Assembly (NCBI GenBank): GCA_963627995.1
Contig: CAVGCV010000002.1
Location: 62,001 to 126,000 of the forward strand
Direction: 5' to 3'
Length of the DNA: 64,000 bases
DNA from: UBA3839 sp963627995
GTDB lineage: Bacteria; Bacteroidota; Bacteroidia; Bacteroidales; Bacteroidaceae
The translations under genes and the position numbers were made by a program. Shown in pieces: positions 33,017-41,413 of this stretch. Position 1 is the stretch's first letter. Each line of letters begins with the position of its first letter. Under the pieces are notes generated by a model. That model searched no databases. It saw only the letters and a program-made list of their open reading frames with translations, and had not been told where the DNA came from.

Positions 33017-33973
33017 CTAATAGCCGGGCCGGTAGCGGTCCTCGTCCTTGTCTTCGAGCATCGAGAGGTAGGAATTGTAGCGGCTCACGCTAATGTCGTG
33101 CCGCTCCACGGCAGCGCGCACAGCGCACCCCGGCTCGTGGGTGTGCGTACAGTTGTTGAAGCGGCAATCCGACGAGAACCGGAATATTTCCTTGAAATAG
33201 TGCCCCACCTCCTCGCGCTCCATGTCGAACGTGCCAAAGCCCTTGATGCCCGGCGTGTCGATGACGTACGACAGCGGCGCGCCTCCGTCCAGACCGCTTT
33301 CCACGGGGAACATTTCGGAGAAAGTCGTGGTGTGCTTACCCGTGTTGTAGGCGTCCGAGATTTCAGCGGTGCGCAGGTGCAGCGTCGGGAAGAGGCTGTT
33401 GACGAGCGTCGATTTCCCCACTCCGCTGTTTCCGCTCAGCAGGGTGACACGCCCCGCAAGCAGCCCGCGGAGAGCCTCGACGCCCTCGCCCGTGACCGCC
33501 GACGCACAGCGGCACTGGTAGCCGATTGCCTCGTAGAGGTCGCACATTCCCCGCAGCAGGTCTTTCTCATGGCCCTCCTCCAGCAAGTCCGTCTTGTTGA
33601 ACACCAGCACGACGGGAATCCTGTACGCCTCGGCCGAGGCCAAGAAGCGGTCGATGAACGTGGTGGAGGTCTCCGGGCTTTTCAGCGTGGCTATCAGCAG
33701 GCACTGGTCCACGTTGGCGGCAATGATGTGCGACTGCTTCGAAAGGTTCGTCGCCTTCCGCACCACATAGTTCCGGCGGTCGTCAATCTCCGTGATGAGC
33801 GCCGTGCGGTCGGGCTGCGGAACGAACGCCACCCCGTCGCCGATGGCCACGGGATTGGTGGAGCGGATGCCCTTCAGACGGAAATTCCCCTTCACCTTTG
33901 CGTCCCACAGCGTCCCGTCGTCGGCGCGGACCGTGTACCAGCTTCCCGTGTTCCGAATGACAAGGCCGTGCAT
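33017..33973 (-). CDS. rsgA: Ribosome small subunit-dependent GTPase RsgA
   Basis: This 318-residue circularly permuted GTPase assists late 30S maturation. The OB domain is at the N terminus. G motifs come in permuted order: NKTDLL (G4) precedes GNSGVGKSTLVN (G1), then HTTTF (G2) and DTPGIKGFGT (G3). A C-terminal zinc-binding region CRFNNCTHTHEPGCAV completes the family pattern. The frr gene ends 49 bases upstream on the same strand and the TPR gene follows after 6 bases. Confidence 0.97.
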   Translation of the reverse strand: MHGLVIRNTGSWYTVRADDGTLWDAKVKGNFRLKGIRSTNPVAIGDGVAFVPQPDRTALITEIDDRRNYVVRKATNLSKQSHIIAANVDQCLLIATLKSPETSTTFIDRFLASAEAYRIPVVLVFNKTDLLEEGHEKDLLRGMCDLYEAIGYQCRCASAVTGEGVEALRGLLAGRVTLLSGNSGVGKSTLVNSLFPTLHLRTAEISDAYNTGKHTTTFSEMFPVESGLDGGAPLSYVIDTPGIKGFGTFDMEREEVGHYFKEIFRFSSDCRFNNCTHTHEPGCAVRAAVERHDISVSRYNSYLSMLEDKDEDRYRPGY

Positions 33974-34022
33974 AGGCAGCGTGGAGGCCGGGAGCGGACG
34001 TGCCGCCCCCGGCTTTCCGGCT

Positions 34023-34583
34023 TTACACCGTCATGATTTCCTTGTTCTTGGCCTCCAGCATTGCGTCAATCTGCTTGACGAACTTGTCGTGGAGTTTCTG
34101 CACCTTCTCCTCCGCGTCCTTTTCCACGTCCTCGGGAACGCCGTTCTTCACGCTTTTCTTCAGCTTCTCGATGGCGTCGCGGCGCGCGTTGCGGATGCTC
34201 ACCTTGGCCGCCTCGCCCTCCTTCGAGCACAGTTTCGTCAAGTCCTTGCGGCGTTCCTCCGTCAGGGCGGGGATGCCCAGCCGGATGATTTCGCCGTTGT
34301 TCTCGGGCATGATGCCCACGGGCGAGTCGATGATGGCCTTCTCGATGGCGCGTATCATCGACTTGTCCCACGGCTTGATGGCGATGCTGCGCGCGTCGGG
34401 GGTCGAAAGGCTGGCCACGTTCGACAGCGGCACCATGCTGCCGTAGCTGTCCACGCGGATGGCGTCGAGGATATGCACGTTGGCCTTTCCTGCGCGGATG
34501 CGGCCCAGCGTCTCCTCAAGGTGCATGGACGCGAGCTCCATCAACTCCTCCGCTGCATCCAAATAAGTCTTTACATCTTCCAT
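34023..34583 (-). CDS. frr: Ribosome recycling factor
   Basis: The protein has 186 residues from MEDVKTYLDAAEELMELAS (ATG at 34583). With EF-G it splits post-termination ribosomes. Signature segments are LGRIRAGKANVHILDAIRVDSYGSMVPLSNVASLS, IKPWDKSMIRAIEKAII, and the C-terminal helix RRKDLTKLCSKEGEAAKVSIRNARRDAIEKLKK. Length is normal. It is the first gene of the frr-rsgA-TPR run; the fumarase stop lies 88 bases upstream. Confidence 0.97.
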   Translation of the reverse strand: MEDVKTYLDAAEELMELASMHLEETLGRIRAGKANVHILDAIRVDSYGSMVPLSNVASLSTPDARSIAIKPWDKSMIRAIEKAIIDSPVGIMPENNGEIIRLGIPALTEERRKDLTKLCSKEGEAAKVSIRNARRDAIEKLKKSVKNGVPEDVEKDAEEKVQKLHDKFVKQIDAMLEAKNKEIMTV

Positions 34584-34671
34584 ATATAAATAGGTATAAG
34601 TGCGGCGGCCGGGCGCGCGCGGCAAGCGCCTCGCGCCTGCTCCCGCCGCAGGTTTAGAAAAGTCCGTCCGT

Positions 34672-36324
34672 TTAGTCGTCCAGAATCTTGCAGCCCCCGC
34701 AAGGCTTCATCTGCTTGAAGAAGTCGTTGCCCTTGTCGTCGACGAGGATGAACGCGGGAAAGTCCTCCACCTCTATCTTCCAGATGGCCTCCATGCCGAG
34801 CTCGGGATATTCCACGCACTCGATGCTCTTGATGTTGTTCTGCGCCAGGATGGCGGCGGGGCCGCCTATCGAGCCGAGGTAGAAGCCGCCGTGCTTCTTG
34901 CAGGCCTCGGTCACCTGCGGCGTGCGGTTGCCCTTGGCCAGCATGACCATCGAGCCGCCATGGCTCTGGAACAAGTCCACGTAGGGGTCCATGCGGTTGG
35001 CCGTCGTCGGCCCCATCGAGCCGCAGGGCATGCCCGCCGGTGTCTTGGCCGGGCCGGCATAGTAGATGGGGTGGTCCTTGATGTAGTCGGGCAGGTCCTC
35101 GCCGCGGTCCAGGCGTTCCTTCAGCTTGGCGTGGGCGATGTCGCGCCCCACGATGATGGTGCCGTTGAGCGACAGGCGGGTGGAGACGGGATACTGGCTG
35201 AGCTGCCTGCAGACCTCGCCCATCGGCCGGTTCAGGTCCACGCGCACCACGTCGCCCTCGCCAGCCCTGCGGAGTTCCGCCGGAATCAGCTCGCCGGGGT
35301 TGTCGTCCATCTTCTCAATCCAGATGCCGTCCTTGTCGATTTTCGCCTTGATGTTGCGGTCGGCCGAGCAGCTCACGCCAAGCCCGACGGGGCACGATGC
35401 GCCGTGGCGCGGCAGGCGGATGATGCGCACGTCGTGCGCCATGTACTTCCCGCCGAACTGCGCGCCGAGGCCGATTTTGTAGGCCTCCTGGAGGATGCGC
35501 CTCTCCAGCTCCACGTCGCGGAACGCGCGCCCCGTCTCGTCGCCCGTCGTGGGCAGGCTGTCGTAGTAGTGGGTCGATGCCAGCTTCACCGTCAGCAGGT
35601 TTTTCTCGGCGCTCGTCCCGCCAATCACGAAAGCGATGTGGTAGGGCGGGCAGGCCGCCGTGCCGAGGCTCTTCATCTTCTCAATCATGAAGGGCACGAG
35701 CGTGGCCGGGTTGAGCAGGGCCTTCGTCTCCTGGTAGAGGTAGGTCTTGTTGGCCGAGCCGCCGCCCTTCGTCACCATCAGGAAGCGGTACTCCATGCCC
35801 TCCGTGGCCTCGATGTCGATTTGCGCGGGCAGGTTGCACTTCGTGTTCACCTCCTCGTACATCGACAGGGGGGCGTTCTGCGAGTAGCGCAGGTTGTCCT
35901 CCGTGTAGGTGTCGTACACGCCCTTGGCAAGGTGCTCCTCGTCGCAGAACCCGGTCCACACCTGCTGTCCCTTCTCGCCGTGGATGATGGCCGTGCCCGT
36001 GTCCTGGCAGAGCGGGAGCTGCCCCTTGGCCGCCACCTCGGCGTTGCGGAGGAACGTCAGCGCCACATACTTGTCGTTGTCGCTCGCCTCGGGGTCGCGC
36101 AGAATCTTGGCCACCTGGCGGTTGTGGCTGCGGCGGAGGAAGAAGCTCACGTTGTGGAACGCCGCCCTCGACAGCAGCTCCAGGGCCTCGGGCGCCACCT
36201 TCAGGATGGGCTTTCCCTCGAACTCGCCTACACTGACGTACTGGTCGGTCAGCTTCACGTACTCCGTATCGTCAGTGCCCGTCTGGAACATTGGCGCATA
36301 CCTAAATTCCGGTGCTTTTGCCAT
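34672..36324 (-). CDS. Fumarate hydratase, class I (4Fe-4S, single-chain)
   Basis: This 550-residue FumA/FumB-type enzyme interconverts fumarate and malate, using an oxygen-sensitive 4Fe-4S cluster. Visible signatures are PLCQDTGTAIIHGEKGQQVW (first cluster Cys), NLPAQIDIEATEGMEYRFLMVTKGGGSANKTYLYQ, TAACPPYHIAFVIGGTSAEKNLLTVK, GLGVSCSADRNIKAKI, and the C-terminal PAGMPCGSMGPTTANRMDPYVDLFQSHGGSMVMLAKGNR. It ends GGCKILDD. In Prevotella-like bacteria it serves the reductive branch to succinate. It is an isolated gene with its own promoter. Confidence 0.95.
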   Translation of the reverse strand: MAKAPEFRYAPMFQTGTDDTEYVKLTDQYVSVGEFEGKPILKVAPEALELLSRAAFHNVSFFLRRSHNRQVAKILRDPEASDNDKYVALTFLRNAEVAAKGQLPLCQDTGTAIIHGEKGQQVWTGFCDEEHLAKGVYDTYTEDNLRYSQNAPLSMYEEVNTKCNLPAQIDIEATEGMEYRFLMVTKGGGSANKTYLYQETKALLNPATLVPFMIEKMKSLGTAACPPYHIAFVIGGTSAEKNLLTVKLASTHYYDSLPTTGDETGRAFRDVELERRILQEAYKIGLGAQFGGKYMAHDVRIIRLPRHGASCPVGLGVSCSADRNIKAKIDKDGIWIEKMDDNPGELIPAELRRAGEGDVVRVDLNRPMGEVCRQLSQYPVSTRLSLNGTIIVGRDIAHAKLKERLDRGEDLPDYIKDHPIYYAGPAKTPAGMPCGSMGPTTANRMDPYVDLFQSHGGSMVMLAKGNRTPQVTEACKKHGGFYLGSIGGPAAILAQNNIKSIECVEYPELGMEAIWKIEVEDFPAFILVDDKGNDFFKQMKPCGGCKILDD

Positions 36325-36374
36325 AATCTTCTTTTCTTGGTAGAATTAAGTGAAATGCTTTGTCGTTTTCAGTG

Positions 36375-36405
36375 CAAACTTACACAAAAAGCCCGAATTG
36401 GGCAA
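36375..36405 (-). promoter_or_regulatory. Promoter for the fumarase gene
   Basis: The minus strand has TTG (36403-36405), 20 bases, then TAAGTTTG (36375-36382), 51 bases before the ATG. Confidence 0.65.
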
Positions 36406-36473
36406 GCCGCCACAAGATTTATGCGCGCCCGCCCTCAAAACCAGGGCTTTCCAGCCGCGGCCTTTTCCCTTTT

Positions 36474-36594
36474 CCTCCGCAGTGAAAAGCGTCCGCGGAG
36501 AAAATATTTTTTGTCTGCGGACGAAATACTTTTCCTCCGCGGAGCGCGGAAATTTTCTCCGCAGAGGTTTTCCAGCCGCTCCGCAGTGTTTTTT
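36474..36594. repeat. Palindrome-rich intergenic repeat, copy C (inner block inverted)
   Basis: It shares with copies A and B the right end CTCCGCAGTGTTTTTT, but its inner block (about 36505-36565) reads as the reverse complement of the inner block of copy A: CTCCGCGGAGCGCGGAAATT lies where A has TCCCGCGCTCCGCGGAG. It sits between the divergent fumarase and polyphosphate polymerase genes. The rest of 36325-36793 holds only promoters. Confidence 0.75.
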
Positions 36595-36757
36595 ACAGGA
36601 CACACAACACACTGGAAACAAGCAATATGTGCCGCGAGAAAAAGTCCCACGGGAGCAACGACCGAGAATCGGGGGCGGCGGCCTGCCCTTCCCGGCCGCT
36701 GGGCCGACATTTCCAAAAGTTTTTTGTCATTCTGACACTCTTTTGAAATAAAAGCGT

Positions 36758-36765
36758 TACTTTTG
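36758..36765 (+). promoter_or_regulatory. -7 promoter box for the polyphosphate polymerase cassette
   Basis: TACTTTTG matches TAnnTTTG, 28 bases before the ATG at 36794. TTTG boxes upstream are at non-standard spacing. Confidence 0.5.
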
Positions 36766-36793
36766 CAACGGACTACGCACCTGACACCTAACC

Positions 36794-37603
36794 ATGACCG
36801 ACTACGATTCACGAATCCATTCGCTGCTGGGCGAGATGTCCCCCATCACGCTCGGCGAGATGTCGGGCATCAAGCTGATGAACCGCATCGACACGAAGTT
36901 CGTGGCGTCGAAACGCCAGCTCGTGGAGATGCTGCGGCTGACCATCGGGAAGTACTACGTGCAGGAGGTCGGCGGCGACCGCATCAGCCCCTACCGCACG
37001 ACCTACCTCGACACCGACGGCCACGAGCAGTACCTGCAGCACCACAACCGCCGCGCGCGGCGCACGAAGGTGCGCGTCCGCACCTACCTCAGCTCGGGCG
37101 ACCTCACGTTCCTGGAGGTGAAGCGGAAGAACAACCACGCGCGGACGAAGAAGAACCGCATCCGGGTGGTCAGCCTGGAGGAGGCGGCACGGACGGAGGG
37201 GGCGGCCGAGCTGGTGTTCGACCGCACGAGCCTCGAGCTGGGGGCGATGCACCCCGTGGTGCAGAACCACTTCAACCGCATCACGCTGGTGAACATGGGG
37301 AAGACGGAGCGGCTGACCATCGACTTCGACGTGCGCTTCCACAACTTCGAGACGCACACCGACCGCGACACCGGCAACATCGTCATCATCGAGCTCAAGC
37401 GCGACGGCAACATCTACTCCCCCATCACGAACATCCTGCGCGACCTCCACATCCGCCCGACGGGATTCTCGAAGTGCTGCATCGGCATGGCCATGACCGA
37501 CCCCCGCCTCAAGCAGAACAACTTCAAGCCCAAGCTCCGGCTGCTCCGGAAAATCAACGCCGACGACACGTACCGCATCCGCTACGACGAGGACATCTGC
37601 TGA
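36794..37603 (+). CDS. VTC-domain polyphosphate polymerase-like protein
   Basis: This 269-residue protein has the tunnel-barrel VTC fold that makes polyphosphate from ATP in eukaryotic VTC4 and related bacterial proteins. Basic and acidic tunnel residues are seen in MNRIDTKFVASKRQLVEML, RTTYLDTDGHEQYLQHHNRR, RTKVRVRTYLSSGDLTFLEVKRK, RLTIDFDVRF and NIVIIELKRDGN. There is no signal peptide, so it is cytosolic. It is followed 118 bases later by a DUF4956 membrane protein, a pairing common in bacteria and often found with CotH or other surface proteins. Polymerase activity itself is not proven. Confidence 0.88.
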   Translation: MTDYDSRIHSLLGEMSPITLGEMSGIKLMNRIDTKFVASKRQLVEMLRLTIGKYYVQEVGGDRISPYRTTYLDTDGHEQYLQHHNRRARRTKVRVRTYLSSGDLTFLEVKRKNNHARTKKNRIRVVSLEEAARTEGAAELVFDRTSLELGAMHPVVQNHFNRITLVNMGKTERLTIDFDVRFHNFETHTDRDTGNIVIIELKRDGNIYSPITNILRDLHIRPTGFSKCCIGMAMTDPRLKQNNFKPKLRLLRKINADDTYRIRYDEDIC

Positions 37604-37721
37604 GCGGCGCGCCGCAAGGCCCAGAACCGAAACACACCCACTAACCCCAAACACGACAGTCACGGCCACCGCCCGCAGCGCGTGGCGCGCCGGCCCAAGG
37701 AAAACACCCCGACCACACACG

Positions 37722-38423
37722 ATGGACACACTCAACGAATTTATCTCGTCGCTCACGAGCGACACGTGCAGAATCGTGGACCTGATTCTGCGACTGATGG
37801 TGAACACAACGTTCTGCTTCATCCTGGCGCGCGCGTTCTACTTTCCCAAGAGCCGCCGCCGCGACTTCTTCTTCACCTACATCCTCGTGGGGTTCGCCAT
37901 CTTCATGCTCATCCACCTGATGGGCGACGCGAAAATCAAGACGGGCATCGCCATGGGCCTTTTCGCCATCTTCTGCATCATGCGCTACCGCACCGAGTCG
38001 GTGCCCATCCGCGAAATGACCTACCTCTTCGTCATCATCGCCATGGCGGCCATCAACGGACTGGCGTGGGCCGCCGACATCTCCGGCAAGCACCCCAACT
38101 TCCTGGGTCCGGAACTGACCTCCATCGGCGAGCTGATTCTCACCGACCTCTGCTTCGTGGCCGCCGTGTGGATTGCGGAGGGGCGCAAATGGGTGCGCGG
38201 CCTCTCGTCGAAGTACATCAACTACGACAAAATCGACCTCATCACGCCCGACCGCCGCGAGGAGCTGATTGCTGACCTCAAGAAGCGGACGGGGCTCGAC
38301 ATCACGCACGTGGAGATTGGCTCCATCGACTTCCTCAAGGACATGGCGCTCATCAAGGTGCTCTACCACAACGACGGCATGCAGGGCGAATCGCCCAAGA
38401 AGATGCCGAAAATGTACGAATAG
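37722..38423 (+). CDS. DUF4956 family membrane protein
   Basis: The protein has 233 residues. At least three or four helices span residues 20-155 (LMVNTTFCFILARAFYF, FFFTYILVGFAIFMLIHL, GIAMGLFAIFCIMRYRTESVPIREMTYLFVIIAMAAINGLAW). A soluble C-terminal domain follows, with DRREELIADLKKRTGLDITHVEIGSIDFLKDMALIKVLY. The Y-R-T-E-S-V-P-I-R-E-M-T-Y-L-F motif on the cytoplasmic loop is typical of DUF4956. Family members are usually next to VTC-domain proteins, as here, so it may receive or export polyphosphate; this is inference. Confidence 0.85.
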   Translation: MDTLNEFISSLTSDTCRIVDLILRLMVNTTFCFILARAFYFPKSRRRDFFFTYILVGFAIFMLIHLMGDAKIKTGIAMGLFAIFCIMRYRTESVPIREMTYLFVIIAMAAINGLAWAADISGKHPNFLGPELTSIGELILTDLCFVAAVWIAEGRKWVRGLSSKYINYDKIDLITPDRREELIADLKKRTGLDITHVEIGSIDFLKDMALIKVLYHNDGMQGESPKKMPKMYE

Positions 38424-38490
38424 GCGGGAAAGGCGCAGCGCACCCCCAAGCCCGGCCCCGCCCCGACAACCACCGCAAAGACATCCCATC

Positions 38491-39333
38491 ATGAGAAAAC
38501 GAACACTTTTAGCCCTCTTGTCCGTGCTCGCCACGGCAACGGCACTCGCCCAGTCCGCCGGCGACGACTTCGGAGCGGACGTGTCCATCGAAGTGGAGAA
38601 GAAACTCGCCAAGCGGCTGTCGCTCGGCGTGGAGGGCAACTTCCGCACGCAGAACGACTCGGAAGACCCCGAGCGCTGGCGCGTGGGCGTGGGGCTGTCC
38701 TACAAGTTCTTCCAGACCGCCGACAAGAAGTTCAGCCTCAAGGCCAACGCCGGCTTCGAGTACATCTGGAAATACTACCCGCGCGACTCCACCGCCAAAT
38801 ACGACGACTTCCGCTACGACGACAACGGCAAGCTGATCGGCACCCCGGACGACTACTGGAAAGGCTACAACGAGGACCTGAGCCATTGGCGCAACCGCTA
38901 CCGCGCATACGCGGGCGTGTCGGGCACGTACAGCCCCAGCAAGCGGTGGTCGTTCCAGCTGAAGGAGACCGTACAGTACAACCACTACTGCAAAGCCACG
39001 CACACCGAGAACAAGTGGAGGCTGAACGACGACGACGAGCCTTACCTGAAGGAACAGGAGAAAGAGACCTCCCGCGTGAAGGACCGCTGGGTGCTGCGCT
39101 CCAAGCTGACCACGGAATACAACGTCAAGGGGCTGCCGTTCAACCCCTACGCCAGCATCGACTACGGCTGCGGGCTCAACTACTCGTGCAGCAAATGGAA
39201 GTACACCGTCGGCTGCGACTGGAAGGTGACGCGCGCGCACAAGGTGTCGCTCTTCTACCGCTACCAGACGGAGAACGACGACGACGAGCCCGACGGACAC
39301 ATCGTGGGACTCTCCTACAAACTTTCCCTATAG
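38491..39333 (+). CDS. Outer-membrane beta-barrel protein, DUF2490-like
   Basis: The protein has 280 residues with a signal peptide (MRKRTLLALLSVLATATALAQ), which sets the start at 38491. The mature part is alternating amphipathic strands with aromatic girdle residues (RWRVGVGLSYKFFQTADKKFSLKANAGFEYIWKYYP, YAGVSGTYSPSKRWSFQLKETVQYNHY) and ends GHIVGLSYKLSL, a barrel-closing strand. Acidic extracellular-loop stretches such as LNDDDEPYLKEQEKE fit an outer-membrane location. It resembles DUF2490-type barrels. Its place in the VTC/DUF4956 cassette suggests it belongs to the same envelope pathway. Confidence 0.75.
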   Translation: MRKRTLLALLSVLATATALAQSAGDDFGADVSIEVEKKLAKRLSLGVEGNFRTQNDSEDPERWRVGVGLSYKFFQTADKKFSLKANAGFEYIWKYYPRDSTAKYDDFRYDDNGKLIGTPDDYWKGYNEDLSHWRNRYRAYAGVSGTYSPSKRWSFQLKETVQYNHYCKATHTENKWRLNDDDEPYLKEQEKETSRVKDRWVLRSKLTTEYNVKGLPFNPYASIDYGCGLNYSCSKWKYTVGCDWKVTRAHKVSLFYRYQTENDDDEPDGHIVGLSYKLSL

Positions 39334-39355
39334 AAACCCCTAAACGGCACAAACA

Positions 39356-39814
39356 ATGAAACGACTTTTTCTCGTGGCCGCAGCCACACTGATGACGCTC
39401 AGCCTATGGGCTGACGGCATCAACCTCTACATCGTCAAGACATCCAGCACGACGGACACCTACGCCCTGACCGACTTGCAGAAAATCACATTCTCCGGCG
39501 GCAACGTGGTCGTCACGCCCAAGAGCGGCACGGCAAGCAGCGTGGCCATCGCCGACATCGGCCGCATGTACTTCGACACGGAGGAAGGCAACTGCATCGG
39601 GCAACTGCCGTCCGGCAGCTGCGTGGACTGGGACGGCAGCGTCCTCCGCATCGACGGGATGGACGGAGGCGACGTGAAAGTGTTCCAGACGAGCGGCACG
39701 CTCGTGGCCAGCCAGCCAATGGGCGGCCAATGCCGCATCGACCTGTCGCACCTGCCGAAAGGCATCTATGTGGTCAGCGCCAACGGCAGCAATTTCAAGA
39801 TTCACAAAAAATAG
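39356..39814 (+). CDS. Small secreted protein with C-terminal sorting-like domain
   Basis: The protein has 152 residues. It has a signal peptide (MKRLFLVAAATLMTLSLWA), then a short beta-rich region (YALTDLQKITFSGGNVVVTPKSG) similar to the opening of the following protein. Its C-terminal 60 residues read VKVFQTSGTLVASQPMGGQC and LPKGIYVVSANGSNFKIHKK, which resembles type A sorting tails of type IX secretion cargo. There is no enzymatic domain. It lies 22 bases after the barrel gene and 9 bases before the next. Confidence 0.8.
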   Translation: MKRLFLVAAATLMTLSLWADGINLYIVKTSSTTDTYALTDLQKITFSGGNVVVTPKSGTASSVAIADIGRMYFDTEEGNCIGQLPSGSCVDWDGSVLRIDGMDGGDVKVFQTSGTLVASQPMGGQCRIDLSHLPKGIYVVSANGSNFKIHKK

Positions 39815-39823
39815 CAGTACCCC

Positions 39824-41128
39824 ATGCGCACGACACTTACCGCCATCGCCCTGCTCAGCCTCGCGCTGTCCGCACAGGCACAAACGGAAGGCAGCCCCCG
39901 GAAAATCTACGTCTGCGAGGGCTACGACTACGACGACATTGAGGTGAAGGCAGGCGAAACGGAATTCAAGTACAGCCCCGACGGCAGCAGCGTCAGCATC
40001 GGCGGCGAGAGCTACCTTCTGGCCGACATCGACTCCATCACGTTCGCCGAGCCGCAATACCCGCACATCAGCGTGGTGTTCAGCGAAAGCACGGCCAAGG
40101 TGACGATTCCGGCCAGCTGCCCGGGCGTGACCGCCAGCGTATCGGGCGCGCACGTCACCCTGACGAACACCAACACCGCCACGGAGTACATGTACGTCCT
40201 GGAGGGGCAGTCGTCCAACGGCTCATTCACGCTCAACGCCAACTACAAGACCCGCATCCTGCTCAAGGACCTCACGCTCACAAGCCAAAAGGGAGCGCCG
40301 ATAGACATCGAATGCGGCAAGCGCATCGAGGTGAAGCTCCAGAAGGGCGCGACCGTGACGCTGGAAGACCAGGCAAGCGGGGCGCAAAAGGCCTGCTTCT
40401 TCACCAAGGGCCACCTGGAAATCAAGGGAAAGGGCACGCTGAACATCACGGGCAACGCGCGCCACGCCCTGTGCGCCAAAGAGTACCTGCGCATCAAGCC
40501 GTCGGCCGGCACCATCAACATCCTCAAGGCGGCGAATGACGGAGTCCATTGCGGAAGGGGCGACAAGACCCGCCCCGAAGACTGCCAGTTCATCATGAAC
40601 GGCGGCGTCCTCAACATCGCCAACTGCTCCAAGGACTGCATCGACACCGACGACTACGGGACGGCCATCCTCACGGGAGGCACCATCAAGATGGAGGTCG
40701 CGCAGCAAGATGGAAACGGGCTGAAGACAGACTCCATCCTCTACATGACGGGCGGCGACATCGTGGTGAACGTGACGGGCGACCTCAGCCGGGGCATCCG
40801 TTACAACTATGACGCATTCCTCGACGGCGGAACCATCAGCGGAACCATCAGCGGCAACGGCTCGAAAGGCATCAAGGCCAAGAAGAACACAAAGCTGTCA
40901 GAGCTGGTACTCAATGGCGGCGACGTGCATTTTCGCGGTACAGACGTGGAATTTCACGTCACCGGCACGACATCGTCCCAGGACGGCAGCAAGTGCGGCG
41001 GCATCCGCATCGACAAAGACCTCTACCAAACAGCGGGCGACCTCAAGATGCACGTCACGGGGACAGACGCAATCGGCATTGAGGTGATAGGAAATACCTA
41101 CCGGACAGGAGGCACCGCTTCCGAATAA
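39824..41128 (+). CDS. Secreted carbohydrate-binding beta-helix protein, Cthe_2159-like
   Basis: The protein has 434 residues with a signal peptide (MRTTLTAIALLSLALSAQA). After a short DGSSVSIGGESYLLADIDSITFAEPQ unit shared with the preceding protein, the main part is a right-handed beta-helix with recurring turns: LKDLTLTSQKGAPIDIECGK, LEIKGKGTLNITGNARHALCAKEYLRIK, AANDGVHCGRGDK, SKDCIDTDDYGTAILTGGTI, QQDGNGLKTDSILYMTGG and NGSKGIKAKKN. This is the pattern of the Cthe_2159 family, which binds cellulose-like or acidic sugars. It probably acts on the cell surface. Family members occur elsewhere next to VTC/DUF4956 pairs. A hairpin terminator follows. Confidence 0.85.
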   Translation: MRTTLTAIALLSLALSAQAQTEGSPRKIYVCEGYDYDDIEVKAGETEFKYSPDGSSVSIGGESYLLADIDSITFAEPQYPHISVVFSESTAKVTIPASCPGVTASVSGAHVTLTNTNTATEYMYVLEGQSSNGSFTLNANYKTRILLKDLTLTSQKGAPIDIECGKRIEVKLQKGATVTLEDQASGAQKACFFTKGHLEIKGKGTLNITGNARHALCAKEYLRIKPSAGTINILKAANDGVHCGRGDKTRPEDCQFIMNGGVLNIANCSKDCIDTDDYGTAILTGGTIKMEVAQQDGNGLKTDSILYMTGGDIVVNVTGDLSRGIRYNYDAFLDGGTISGTISGNGSKGIKAKKNTKLSELVLNGGDVHFRGTDVEFHVTGTTSSQDGSKCGGIRIDKDLYQTAGDLKMHVTGTDAIGIEVIGNTYRTGGTASE

Positions 41129-41155
41129 ACCGGGCTCCGCCCAACAGGCATCCTT

Positions 41156-41188
41156 GTCCCCACCGCCCCAATGGCGGCGGGGACTTTT
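41156..41188 (+). terminator. Hairpin terminator of the polyphosphate/beta-helix cassette
   Basis: GTCCCCACCGCC (41156-41167) pairs with GGCGGCGGGGAC (41173-41184), followed by TTTT, 28 bases after the stop. Confidence 0.85.
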
Positions 41189-41333
41189 CGTATTCGCCCC
41201 ACACGCCTCGCCATCCTGCCCGCACAGCGTCTGTGCTGCCACGGAGCTGCAACAAAACTCGCGGCCACAGGGCGTTTGCAGGAGGAAATCCTAAAAAAAA
41301 GGCTTCGCGCCAAGTTAATGGAAAAGAAAACAT

Positions 41334-41341
41334 TATCTTTG
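41334..41341 (+). promoter_or_regulatory. -7 promoter box for the srfB locus
   Basis: TATCTTTG matches TAnnTTTG, 73 bases upstream of the srfB ATG. The -33 region is not conserved, so regulation by another factor is possible. The gap 41189-41413 shows no other feature. Confidence 0.55.
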
Positions 41342-41413
41342 CACGTTAAGGAAATAAAAAAATGGCACCGCCTGCCGGCCTGCAAAGCAAGCATCATCAG
41401 AAAGCACCCACCT

